A DNA stretch of 34,286 bases, from contig JAAWIS010000035.1 of NCBI GenBank assembly GCA_022796475.1, positions 1 through 34,286 on the forward strand, given 5' to 3'. The DNA comes from Lachnospiraceae bacterium (lineage in GTDB: Bacteria; Bacillota; Clostridia; Lachnospirales; Lachnospiraceae). The notes under the pieces are model-generated. The model saw only the letters and a list, made by a program, of their open reading frames with translations. It was not told the DNA's origin and made no database searches. Below are positions 17,870 through 24,666 of the stretch, piece after piece (within the stretch, counting starts at the first letter, position 1; every line of letters begins with the position of its first letter). The position numbers and the translations under genes were made by a program.

Positions 17870-18397
17870 TTAATTATCTTCATCATCTTCATTTTCCTCT
17901 TCATACATCTCATCATATGTCCCTGCTTTCTGACCGTCAATTTCATCTGGATCATAGCATGACAGCTCATCCAGTGCTTCGTACATTCCCTTGGTTAAAA
18001 CCTGTATAATCTGGTTCATATCCGTTTCTCCTGATATCTGCATAGCTAGCTTTGATGGAAGGGATAACAGGCGGTTTTTAAATTGAATCAACATATCAGA
18101 TAGAAACGCCTCTACATCAGCCGCTTCATGAAGCTCCCTCCGCAGCTTTCTCAGCTTTAAAATGGAAATCTGTTTCTTAACTTCCTCATGCTCTGCCTGA
18201 ATTCCTTCTTTTGAGATTGATGCACTACGTCCCATTTCCGCATTGATCTTAAAATTAATGTACTCCTGGATGCAAATTTCCAAGGCATATCCACGTCCAT
18301 TTTCCACTGGTTGGAACAAACCATCCGACTTTAAATTTCTCACCTGCCTGGTCGAAATTCCAAGGCATTGCGCCAATTCTTTCTGGTTTACAACCAT
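17870..18397 (-). CDS. Terminase small subunit (Nu1-like)
   Basis: 175 residues. The N-terminus is a winged-helix/MerR-like DNA-binding domain (VNQKELAQCLGISTRQVRNL, then GLFQPVENGRGYALE), followed by the helical connector LKLRKLRRELHEAADVEAFL and an Asp/Glu-rich tail. This is the Nu1 pattern: it recognises the packaging site and recruits the large subunit. It is the first gene of the structural operon and lies 16 bases upstream of gpA. Confidence 0.85.
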   Translation of the reverse strand: MVVNQKELAQCLGISTRQVRNLKSDGLFQPVENGRGYALEICIQEYINFKINAEMGRSASISKEGIQAEHEEVKKQISILKLRKLRRELHEAADVEAFLSDMLIQFKNRLLSLPSKLAMQISGETDMNQIIQVLTKGMYEALDELSCYDPDEIDGQKAGTYDEMYEEENEDDEDN

Positions 18398-18479
18398 CTC
18401 TGCATCCCTCCCATGAGCAACTATTTTTATTCCATAATTTTCCTTCTGATTTCAGTTCAAAAGCGGAAGGAAGTCACTT

Positions 18480-18600
18480 AAAAATTTTTACTTTACAGCC
18501 TAAGAAACCGGACATTCCTCGACCCGCAGACGGGGTACCCCTTGGGAAGTACCTTGGTAAGGCAGGGAATATAGCGGAAAGTTTGTTGTTATGCTATACA
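18480..18600 (-). other. Intergenic region, candidate cos/packaging site
   Basis: The 18398-18693 stretch has no convincing gene. Within it, 18510-18580 is locally GC-rich in an AT-rich setting and contains several small inverted repeats, including CCCG-TCTG-CGGG and GGTACTTCCC/GGGGTACC-type elements. Placement directly upstream of a Nu1/gpA-type terminase is where cos sites occur. This is positional inference only. Confidence 0.3.
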
Positions 18601-18693
18601 GCGTATGCTCAAGCCTTCCTCGGGACGCCTCTGCATGCTGCTGTAATCTATTCTATTCCTCCTGTAAACAGAACTGTCTTGCTATCCATAAAA

Positions 18694-18721
18694 GAACGTC
18701 TACCATTTCTAGTAGACGTTC
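18694..18721 (-). terminator. Rho-independent terminator of the SOS cassette
   Basis: Perfect 10-bp inverted repeat, GAACGTCTAC and GTAGACGTTC, with an 8-base loop. On the minus strand it is followed by CTTTTA. It lies 30 bases beyond the stop of the membrane protein gene, so it ends transcription of the two-gene cassette before the terminase genes. Confidence 0.72.
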
Positions 18722-18751
18722 ACATATATCTTCATAAATTGAAATTAAATT

Positions 18752-19345
18752 TTATCTATATATTTCCAAATCCTTATTTATTACACAATATATTCTTTTT
18801 AATATCATAAACATATTCAGCAATAAAATAAAAACCAAATAATATATAATAAGACTTGCACAACATGAATATTGTTTTGCAAATAATTCAACAAAACACA
18901 TTATCAGTATAGCTATACTTATTAAAATTTCAAACATCAATGAATAATATGTTTCTTTTAATAACTTCGTTGAAAGGCTTGCATCACCTGCATTATAATT
19001 ATGATCAGTTCTTATCCTCGCTCTCATATCTAATATTAATGTAAGTAAAGTAAAAAACATAGCTGTTAATATAGATATTATAATTGTAATTAAGTTAACT
19101 ACTGTATCATCTAATATACGAATTTGAATCAAAGATATAGCTAATAATAATGGAATAAAGTAATAAAGCAATAGTGACATTTTAGATATATGTCCATTTT
19201 CCATCCTGAAACAATCCATATGATGTTTAATAATAGAAAAGCAACTTAAATAATCTTTATGGAAAATAATCTTTCCTATAATCAATATGCAAAAAGAAAT
19301 TATTAACAGCCCTTTAGGAGTTACTAACACTTTGACTATATCCAT
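18752..19345 (-). CDS. Uncharacterised multi-pass membrane protein of the SOS cassette
   Basis: 197 residues, not recognised. Hydrophobic segments near residues 13-28, 57-75, 82-105, 139-158 and 165-187 suggest about five membrane spans, with short basic connecting loops (DMRARIRTDHNYNAGDAS between the third and fourth). There is no enzymatic motif. AGAAAGGGTG precedes the ATG. The gene begins 24 bases after the stop of its partner and is strongly AT-rich compared with the head genes. Pairing of a soluble protein with a small multi-span protein recalls phage-exclusion or defence effectors, but that is inference. Confidence 0.8.
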   Translation of the reverse strand: MDIVKVLVTPKGLLIISFCILIIGKIIFHKDYLSCFSIIKHHMDCFRMENGHISKMSLLLYYFIPLLLAISLIQIRILDDTVVNLITIIISILTAMFFTLLTLILDMRARIRTDHNYNAGDASLSTKLLKETYYSLMFEILISIAILIMCFVELFAKQYSCCASLIIYYLVFILLLNMFMILKRIYCVINKDLEIYR

Positions 19346-19369
19346 AATGTCACCCTTTCTAAAATATAC

Positions 19370-20311
19370 TTATAATAATTTCTTTGCTCGTAAATAAAAT
19401 TCTCCTGTTACTTCCATTATATCACAAAGACTTACAAAAATAGGATTTCCATTCTCCAAATCCACTTCTTCTGTAATATCTTCTGTAACAATTAAGTTTT
19501 CAAGATTTTTCATGCTTATCGTTTTACTTCTGGAACCCATTTTAAAATCTAATTTTAAATCATCTATATCAAAACCATCTATTTGTACTATCTCATCATA
19601 TCTTTTGTTTCCATTCATGCATGCTTTTATATCATCTAATTTATGCCGTAAAAACCCCCTTGGCTTTTTTATTATTCTTTCTTCTACTATACCTTTAATA
19701 TTTCTATCTACTCCATATTTATCTGCATCGTCATCCGGAATACCATATCTGAGCACACGTATGGATTGAAGTATTCCCTCGTTAAGATACTTTTCCATAT
19801 ATACTTTTGGAACAATAGCTCCCATAACAAACCTTAAGTTAGAATTTATACTTGTTATGTATTCATTTATTTTACGCGACAAAATAGTTTTTATTCCATA
19901 TCTTCCTGTTGATTGCAATACAACGACGCCACTTGCATATTCCCCACATGGAACCATCACACAACAGCCAAAGGGAAGTACATCCGCATCTCTCATTTTC
20001 TTTTTATACGATGTTAAACCAGTTCCTTTATCTACAATCTCCGACTCTATTCCGTATTCCCCCGTTTTTACACGCAAAAATAAAACCTCATATAATTCTT
20101 GATTATTTTCATTTTTTACTATTTTCCGAAACACCTCATCGTAAGCAAACACTTGTTCCGATTGTATATCATCTGAATAAATGTTTAAGCTTTTTTTAGC
20201 ATTGCTTTCTATAATATCTATTAATGAATGACCTAGTATATTATGGATTTCAAGATTTTTCTTACCTTCCCTGACATTAATCCCATAAGTTGTCAATCCA
20301 ATATGCTTCAA
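19370..20311 (-). CDS. Uncharacterised protein, first gene of the SOS cassette
   Basis: About 313 residues, not recognised. The likely start is TTG at 20311, because GGAGG lies 8 bases upstream; the frame also runs to an ATG at 20335 that has no ribosome binding site. Predicted soluble, mixed alpha/beta. The middle has a compact hydrophobic stretch, VLPFGCCVMVPCGEYASGVV, then STGRYGIKTILSRKINEYI. The C-terminal third is Lys/Asp-rich with a clear strand region (EIVQIDGFDIDDLKLDF). No Walker, nuclease or HTH motif is evident. Codons and base composition are AT-rich, suggesting separate origin. The only nearby partner is the membrane protein downstream. Confidence 0.8.
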   Translation of the reverse strand: MKHIGLTTYGINVREGKKNLEIHNILGHSLIDIIESNAKKSLNIYSDDIQSEQVFAYDEVFRKIVKNENNQELYEVLFLRVKTGEYGIESEIVDKGTGLTSYKKKMRDADVLPFGCCVMVPCGEYASGVVVLQSTGRYGIKTILSRKINEYITSINSNLRFVMGAIVPKVYMEKYLNEGILQSIRVLRYGIPDDDADKYGVDRNIKGIVEERIIKKPRGFLRHKLDDIKACMNGNKRYDEIVQIDGFDIDDLKLDFKMGSRSKTISMKNLENLIVTEDITEEVDLENGNPIFVSLCDIMEVTGEFYLRAKKLL

Positions 20312-20343
20312 TTTTATATCCTCCAATCCCGACATTTTTCTAC

Positions 20344-20349
20344 ATTATA
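20344..20349 (-). promoter_or_regulatory. Second -10-like element close to the SOS cassette start
   Basis: TGGTATAAT on the minus strand is an extended -10. Transcription from it would begin about 25 bases before the TTG start and include the GGAGG site. No good -35 is visible, so it may be a weak constitutive promoter beside the LexA-controlled one. Confidence 0.35.
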
Positions 20350-20440
20350 CCACACCCCTACATAGTATAAAATGCCAAAATTGGAAATTATTTTTGTCTA
20401 TTTTTTCCCACACCACTCTGTTATCTAAATTATATATCAT

Positions 20441-20469
20441 ATTATAGAACATATGTTCTGTTTTGTCAA
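20441..20469 (-). promoter_or_regulatory. LexA-type SOS box inside a consensus sigma-A promoter
   Basis: On the minus strand TTGACA (20464-20469), a 17-base spacer and TATAAT (20441-20446) match consensus exactly. The spacer ends with GAACATATGTTC (20447-20458), a perfect palindrome fitting the Gram-positive LexA/DinR consensus GAAC-N4-GTTC. LexA bound there would block RNA polymerase, so the cassette should be induced by DNA damage. The leader to the TTG start is about 120 bases. Confidence 0.85.
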
Positions 20470-20504
20470 CATCAAAAACATATATTTCCAATCTGTCCGC
20501 ACAC

Positions 20505-20531
20505 AAAAAGACACCCTATCTCTAGGATGCC
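20505..20531 (-). terminator. Terminator between late regulator and SOS cassette
   Basis: GGCATCCTA-GAGA-TAGGGTGTC forms a 9-bp stem with two G-U pairs and a GNRA-type loop, followed on the minus strand by TTTTTG. It insulates the SOS cassette from transcription of the regulator. Confidence 0.72.
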
Positions 20532-20606
20532 TTTTGATGCCTGGAATGTCTGGATGGAGAGTCTAGAACCAGGCAAGGACAGTGGAAGCCTCTGGCCTTC
20601 TGACCT
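20505..20606 (-). ncRNA. Candidate small structured RNA of about 100 bases
   Basis: A TATAAT at 20613-20618 (minus; weak -35) would start a transcript near 20606. The transcript would contain a GAAG(G)CC-AGA-GGCTTC hairpin, then TGCCTGG and CCAGGCA (20537-20573 region) closing over an inner TCTAGA/TCTGGA stem, and finally the terminator hairpin and U-run. There is no convincing ORF. It lies between the RinA-like gene and the SOS cassette. It could instead be the processed 3' end of the regulator mRNA. Confidence 0.42.
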
Positions 20607-20647
20607 GATTGTATTATAGAATGAATTTACCGAACAAAACGATTTTT

Positions 20648-21055
20648 TTAGTGAATGCCTATTTTCTTTAAATATTTATCCCGGATCATCAGTCTTGGGT
20701 AGTCTTCATTCCCGCCATATCCCATTTTTCGCGCAATCCTCTGCCAACTCATCTTTTCTATGTACCGCATCTTAAATACCCAGCGAACCTGCCCATCTTC
20801 TATTTGTTCAATCCAGTTTCTTACATCTTCCCATTCTTTTCTTTTTCGTTCCAGGAGTTTTTGCTTGTGCTGGTATTTATCCCACTCAAAGCCTACAACT
20901 GGCTGTGGGGATGGATATCCTTTTTGATAATTCAAAATTGTACTGTTTCCAATCCCTTTATCTGTATCTTCCATTTCCCTGAGCTCTTCTTCCAAACAGG
21001 CAATTTCAGAATTCAGTTTATTCCGGAACCGTTCTAATCTGGCTTTTGTCATCAT
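20648..21055 (-). CDS. RinA/ArpU-type phage transcriptional regulator
   Basis: 135 residues. Long charged helix at the N-terminus (KARLERFRNKLNSEIACLEE), central helix with YQHKQKLLERKRKEWEDV, and a sigma-70 region 4-like HTH at the C-terminus (VRWVFKMRYIEKMSWQRIAR, ending RDKYLKKIGIH). This is the pattern of RinA/ArpU proteins, which activate late operons in Gram-positive phages. Its place upstream of terminase agrees. The AGGAGG lies 14 bases from this ATG, unusually far, and is better placed for an overlapping GTG (see the mini-ORF). Confidence 0.8.
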   Translation of the reverse strand: MMTKARLERFRNKLNSEIACLEEELREMEDTDKGIGNSTILNYQKGYPSPQPVVGFEWDKYQHKQKLLERKRKEWEDVRNWIEQIEDGQVRWVFKMRYIEKMSWQRIARKMGYGGNEDYPRLMIRDKYLKKIGIH

Positions 21056-21062
21056 CGTTCAC
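21018..21062 (-). CDS. Possible 14-residue leader peptide overlapping the RinA-like start
   Basis: GTG at 21062 lies 7 bases after AGGAGG (21070-21075) and opens a frame of 14 codons (MNDDDKSQIRTVPE) that overlaps the regulator start in another frame. Better spacing for the leader than for the regulator suggests translational coupling or attenuation. Too short to be sure. Confidence 0.3.
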   Translation of the reverse strand: MNDDDKSQIRTVPE

Positions 21063-21419
21063 CAGTCTTCCTCCTACAAATTTTTATGTTTACAGTTGCA
21101 TTTCAAATGATAGAATGCTAAAATATTTATATTGTCGCTTTAGGCATTGGCAGACCTCTACATGGTTCGAATCCATGCACCTGGCTAATATCCTTCCATT
21201 TTTTGTTTTCTTCATACTCACAACTGCTTTACTATATCTTGGAGATTGCATGAAAGGGGCAAAGCCTATGTACCATATTATTTCTAATTTTTTAAATGTA
21301 TTTGTTTCCTTCTTGGTTAGCTGGGTCGTTGGCAATGGTATGCCAGTCTGCCTAAGGCGATAATTTTTTCTATAACCGTTTCATTTACTGCTCCCTTCAC
21401 AAGTAAACATCTGTAAATC
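21056..21419. other. Gene-poor stretch with a tRNA-like arm
   Basis: No well-supported gene. On plus, 21161-21177 is a perfect T-arm (CATGG-TTCGAAT-CCATG), preceded by GCATTGGCAGACC, which resembles the D-arm of bacterial tRNA-Leu. No anticodon arm or pairing acceptor stem is present, so it is at most a remnant. A related fragment (CGCCTTAGGCAGACTGGCA) lies on minus near 21363-21342. An 81-codon minus frame across it lacks a start signal. Confidence 0.35.
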
Positions 21420-21806
21420 TCATATCCTTTCCCTCATCTGCATAGCAATCTCTACATAATCCACTGACATCCCATTATCCAGAATTACAATGTGAGGAAG
21501 TTTTCTCACAATCCTGTGCTCTTCCCAAACTCCATAAGATAACGCATCATCAGCATTCCGCTTCCAGTGGTTGCATATCCGCACCATTTCCCCCACAGGT
21601 ACCTGTTTCGCTTGTCTAATCTCTTCTGGTCTGATTGGATTTTTATAATTTGCTTCCTGAACCCAATTCACACCTTTCCGGCTTTTTGTCCGTGCGATAT
21701 AAGATTCGCTGCATTGGTACAAAAGAGCAATCTGTTTAATGGTCATTCCCTTTTCCACTAATATGTCAATCTGATTCCTGGTTGGCTTTTTCATGGCCAC
21801 TTTCAT
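21420..21806 (-). CDS. HTH-domain phage protein
   Basis: 128 residues, basic. The N-terminus has a helix-turn-helix of resolvase/homeodomain type (TRNQIDILVEKGMTIKQIAL, then LYQCSESYIARTKSRKG). The rest, with WKRNADDALSYGVWEEHRIV and a C-terminal HIVILDNGMSVDYVEIAMQM, is unassigned. Start overlaps the ParB stop (ATGA). A second in-frame ATG four codons on is possible. Probably a regulator of the replication/late transition. Confidence 0.72.
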   Translation of the reverse strand: MKVAMKKPTRNQIDILVEKGMTIKQIALLYQCSESYIARTKSRKGVNWVQEANYKNPIRPEEIRQAKQVPVGEMVRICNHWKRNADDALSYGVWEEHRIVRKLPHIVILDNGMSVDYVEIAMQMRERI

Positions 21807-23152
21807 GCTTCGCCCATTGCCTCCTTATTCTTCCTCTGAACTTCCTTCAATTTTTCTATCAAAGCTGTTCGGTTTTTTTCACAGTCCTTAAAGAACTTCC
21901 CCTTTTCTAAAAGATAATACTCATGCCTGCCATATCCTTCCTGGAACCTGTCTTCCCACTTTTCTGTCCTTGCATTATAATCAAACAGCATGGCGTGATA
22001 TACTTTTACCACCATAGCCGTCCCATCAGGAAGGTCATACCGGTAATACCGTTCCCCCGTCTGCTCCGTTTCGATCCACAAAGGCCACTTCTCATAGCCA
22101 TCAATAAACGCTGCCCTCTGCTTATCATTTCTTAAAACAGGAAGAAATGGCTGCTCTTCCTTATTTTCCCTTTCTTCCGTATCAAGTTTTGGTGTTGATC
22201 CTTCTTTTCCTATACAAGATTCTGATATGATCGCACCTTTTTCGGTGTCAGATTCTGACACCGGTTTCCATGGAAAATTATCAAAGGGATTTGGTTCCGC
22301 CTCTTTTTGATCAAGATATTCTGTAATAACATGCTGTCCTGGTATCTGTTCTTCTATTTCTTTTGTATCTGTGTCACATTCTGATACAAGCCTATTCTCA
22401 TAGCCTGTATTGATGCCAGATTCCTGCACCGGCTTCCTTTCTGCCACATCCGCCATCCGGATAGTTTTCTTCCCGGCCAGCTCCTGCTGCTCTTCCTGAG
22501 CAAGGGATGCCGCTCCGTTCGCTGCAGAAATTCCTATCTGCCCTTCCCGGAACCGTTCCTTCAATTCCGGAATAAGGTTCCTGTTAATGTGGTTTAACTG
22601 AGCTACCTTTGTTTCTGATAGTCCAAGGCTCTCCGCAACCAGTCCCCTAAGCTCTCTGCCGCCGATTCCCGGCTCTTTTCCGAATAATGCCTGGAATCGT
22701 TCCTGCTCCTCCTTAGAACCGTCCTGCATGGCCTTTAAAAGCTCTGTCAGCCGTTCTACCTCCATCATCTTTTCCCAATCGCTCCGCTCCCTGGTTCCAC
22801 AATTAGTTAGTATCAGGTTAACTTCACTAAGTAAGTCACCTTCCCTCTCAACATGGACCGGAACCATGGCATATTCATTTAATCCCAGCTCTTTCACCAA
22901 GTACTCAATAGCAAGCCGCCTACGATGCCCTGCAATCAGCTCATATTCATCTGGCGACTTCTTTCTGGCCAGCAGGTTCTGTTTAATCCCTCCAGACAAT
23001 CGAATAGCATTTGCCAGTTCCTGAATGTTATCCACAGAATAGTTATTTCGTTCTGAAGGGATTAACTTGCTGTAATGGATCATTGCCACTGGGAAGCTTG
23101 CTGCCTTCTCCCTAGGCTTGTCCGCTTTGATAATACTGTTTAACAGCGCCAT
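21803..23152 (-). CDS. ParB/Spo0J-type partition protein
   Basis: 449 residues from the ATG at 23152, which overlaps the ParA stop (TAATG) and has AGGAGG 7 bases upstream; the longer frame to 23227 has no such signal. The N-terminus has the ParB nuclease-like domain: YSVDNIQELANAIRLSGGIK and the signature LIAGHRRRLAIEYLV. An HTH follows (RGLVAESLGLSETKVAQL). The middle is low-complexity and acidic; the C-terminal 100 residues (EKWPLWIETEQTGERYYRY) form a separate domain of unknown role. Forms a pair with ParA. Confidence 0.87.
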   Translation of the reverse strand: MALLNSIIKADKPREKAASFPVAMIHYSKLIPSERNNYSVDNIQELANAIRLSGGIKQNLLARKKSPDEYELIAGHRRRLAIEYLVKELGLNEYAMVPVHVEREGDLLSEVNLILTNCGTRERSDWEKMMEVERLTELLKAMQDGSKEEQERFQALFGKEPGIGGRELRGLVAESLGLSETKVAQLNHINRNLIPELKERFREGQIGISAANGAASLAQEEQQELAGKKTIRMADVAERKPVQESGINTGYENRLVSECDTDTKEIEEQIPGQHVITEYLDQKEAEPNPFDNFPWKPVSESDTEKGAIISESCIGKEGSTPKLDTEERENKEEQPFLPVLRNDKQRAAFIDGYEKWPLWIETEQTGERYYRYDLPDGTAMVVKVYHAMLFDYNARTEKWEDRFQEGYGRHEYYLLEKGKFFKDCEKNRTALIEKLKEVQRKNKEAMGEA

Positions 23153-23892
23153 TATCCTGCCTCCTGTTCCAGATACTCTTTCGTGAAATCCATATAGTCC
23201 TGGGCTGCCCTGGCTCTGGAAGCACACCTTGTCAGGGGCTTATGAGCCGTCAAGGAACGGTCAACTGCCGAATCCCGGCGAATTACATTATCATACACGG
23301 CAGCCGCCTGCTCATCCACCACACGGCTAATTATGGCAACGGAATTTTTATTCTGGTAAAACTGGGTAACTAGGCACCTTCCAGAAAGCCTGCCACAGCC
23401 GAACTCCTGAATTACATCCTGCACTGTACTCAGGCCATCCAGTGAAAAGCAGTCTGGCTTAATTGGGATGATAACATCATCTGCAGCCGCCATAATTACT
23501 TCAATCAGGAAATCCACACTTGGAGGGCAATCTATGACACAATAATCATATCGGCTTCCATAAACCGCCCCCATCCGCCGAAGCGTATCGGTTCCTCCTG
23601 CCAGCTCATCTGGCCTTAGGTACCGCAGGTTAATGTTAGACGGGATAATATCCAGCCCCTTGTACTTTGTTCGTTTAATGCACCTTGCAGGGGCGTTAGA
23701 GCCAGTAAGCAACTCTTTAACTGATGGTTTGCTTAAATCATACTTCTGAAAAAAGGAAGATGCATTCCCCTGGGGATCCATGTCCACCACCAGCGCCCGG
23801 TATCCCAGGCAAGTTAAGTTATAAGCAAAATTTACAGCGGTTGTGGTTTTTGCTATTCCACCTTTATTGTTATATATCGCTATCGTCTTCAT
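23152..23892 (-). CDS. ParA-family ATPase
   Basis: 246 residues. Deviant Walker A KGGIAKTT at residues 10-17, VVDMDPQGNASSFF for the Walker A' region and YCVIDCPPSVDFL for Walker B are diagnostic of ParA/Soj. The start is the ATG at 23892 with AAGGAG 6 bases upstream. It segregates plasmids or nucleoids with ParB. In a phage it may support an extrachromosomal state or regulate replication. Confidence 0.93.
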   Translation of the reverse strand: MKTIAIYNNKGGIAKTTTAVNFAYNLTCLGYRALVVDMDPQGNASSFFQKYDLSKPSVKELLTGSNAPARCIKRTKYKGLDIIPSNINLRYLRPDELAGGTDTLRRMGAVYGSRYDYCVIDCPPSVDFLIEVIMAAADDVIIPIKPDCFSLDGLSTVQDVIQEFGCGRLSGRCLVTQFYQNKNSVAIISRVVDEQAAAVYDNVIRRDSAVDRSLTAHKPLTRCASRARAAQDYMDFTKEYLEQEAG

Positions 23893-23906
23893 CAAAATCT
23901 CCTTTC

Positions 23907-24332
23907 TCAGTTAAACGGAAGCCCCTCATCCATCCCGTCTGGAATGCTCATAAATCCGTTTCCTATTGGTTCTCCTGACATCTGTGGCGCATTAGAACCT
24001 GACGCAGTATTCCGGCTCTCAGCAAACTCCTGGGACTGGATAATGACATCCGTGGTATATATCCTCACTCCATCCCGATTCGTGTAGCTTCCCGTCTGGA
24101 TCCGGCCAGAAACTAAAACCCGCATCCCCTTCAGGAAATATTTCTCCGCAAATTCACCTGCACGGTCAAATGCCACACAATTAATAAAATCTGCAGCTGG
24201 CTGCCCATCTGTTTTGCTGCCCCGCCGATCCACTGCTAACGTATACCTGGCTATGGCGATTGGCGGCTCTGCCTGTGTGTAACGTACTTCAGGGTCCCTA
24301 GTCAGGCGCCCCATTAAAATAACTTGGTTCAT
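23907..24332 (-). CDS. ssb: Single-stranded DNA-binding protein
   Basis: 141 residues. OB-fold SSB: begins MNQVILMGRLTRDPEVRYTQ, contains AIARYTLAVDR, DFINCVAFDRAGEFAEKYF and GRIQTGSYTNRDGVRIYTTD, and ends with an acidic tail, MDEGLPFN, the usual partner-binding tip though with an extra Asn. AAAGGAG precedes the ATG. Confidence 0.95.
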   Translation of the reverse strand: MNQVILMGRLTRDPEVRYTQAEPPIAIARYTLAVDRRGSKTDGQPAADFINCVAFDRAGEFAEKYFLKGMRVLVSGRIQTGSYTNRDGVRIYTTDVIIQSQEFAESRNTASGSNAPQMSGEPIGNGFMSIPDGMDEGLPFN

Positions 24333-24666
24333 TCATTTCTCCTTTCCCCATTTAGGGATGGTTTAGGGATGATTTAGGGAAGGTTTGGGGAAGGTTCCTT
24401 ATTTTTCCTTTTTCTTTTAAACCCAGATTTTTTCTAGGTTTTTTCTTGCTTTTTATTTTTTTAGGGATGAAAGGGAAGAAAAAAAGCAAAAAATATATAT
24501 AAATAATACGCGCGCGCACGTGCGAAAACTCCAAAAAACCTTCCCTTTCGTCCCTTTCATCCCCAGCACCCTCTGCAAACCCTGATTTTTCCTAGGTTTT
24601 TTCCATTTCGCTTTTTTTGCAAACCTTCCCCAAACCATCCCTTTTGTCCCCTCTTTCTTCCCTTTT
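24333..24666. other. Repeat-rich candidate replication origin
   Basis: No convincing gene in 334 bases. The region has nested inverted repeats: GGTTTGGGGAAGGTT (24382-24396) against AACCTTCCCCAAACC (24620-24634), and GGGATGAAAGGGA (24463-24475) against TCCCTTTCATCCC (24550-24562). Both centre near 24510. The centre holds TATATATAAATA followed by a 17-base alternating CG run ending in the palindrome CGCACGTGCG (24515-24524). A 27-base direct repeat with 2 mismatches occurs at 24419-24445 and 24577-24603. It lies between SSB and helicase genes. Confidence 0.5.

Noticed and set aside
21131-21190. A functional tRNA gene
   Set aside because: Only a T-arm and a D-arm-like block are present; no anticodon arm and the acceptor strands do not pair.
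21090-21335. 81-codon minus frame across the tRNA-like region
   Set aside because: TTG start without ribosome binding site, and it reads through the tRNA-like T-arm; no domain visible.
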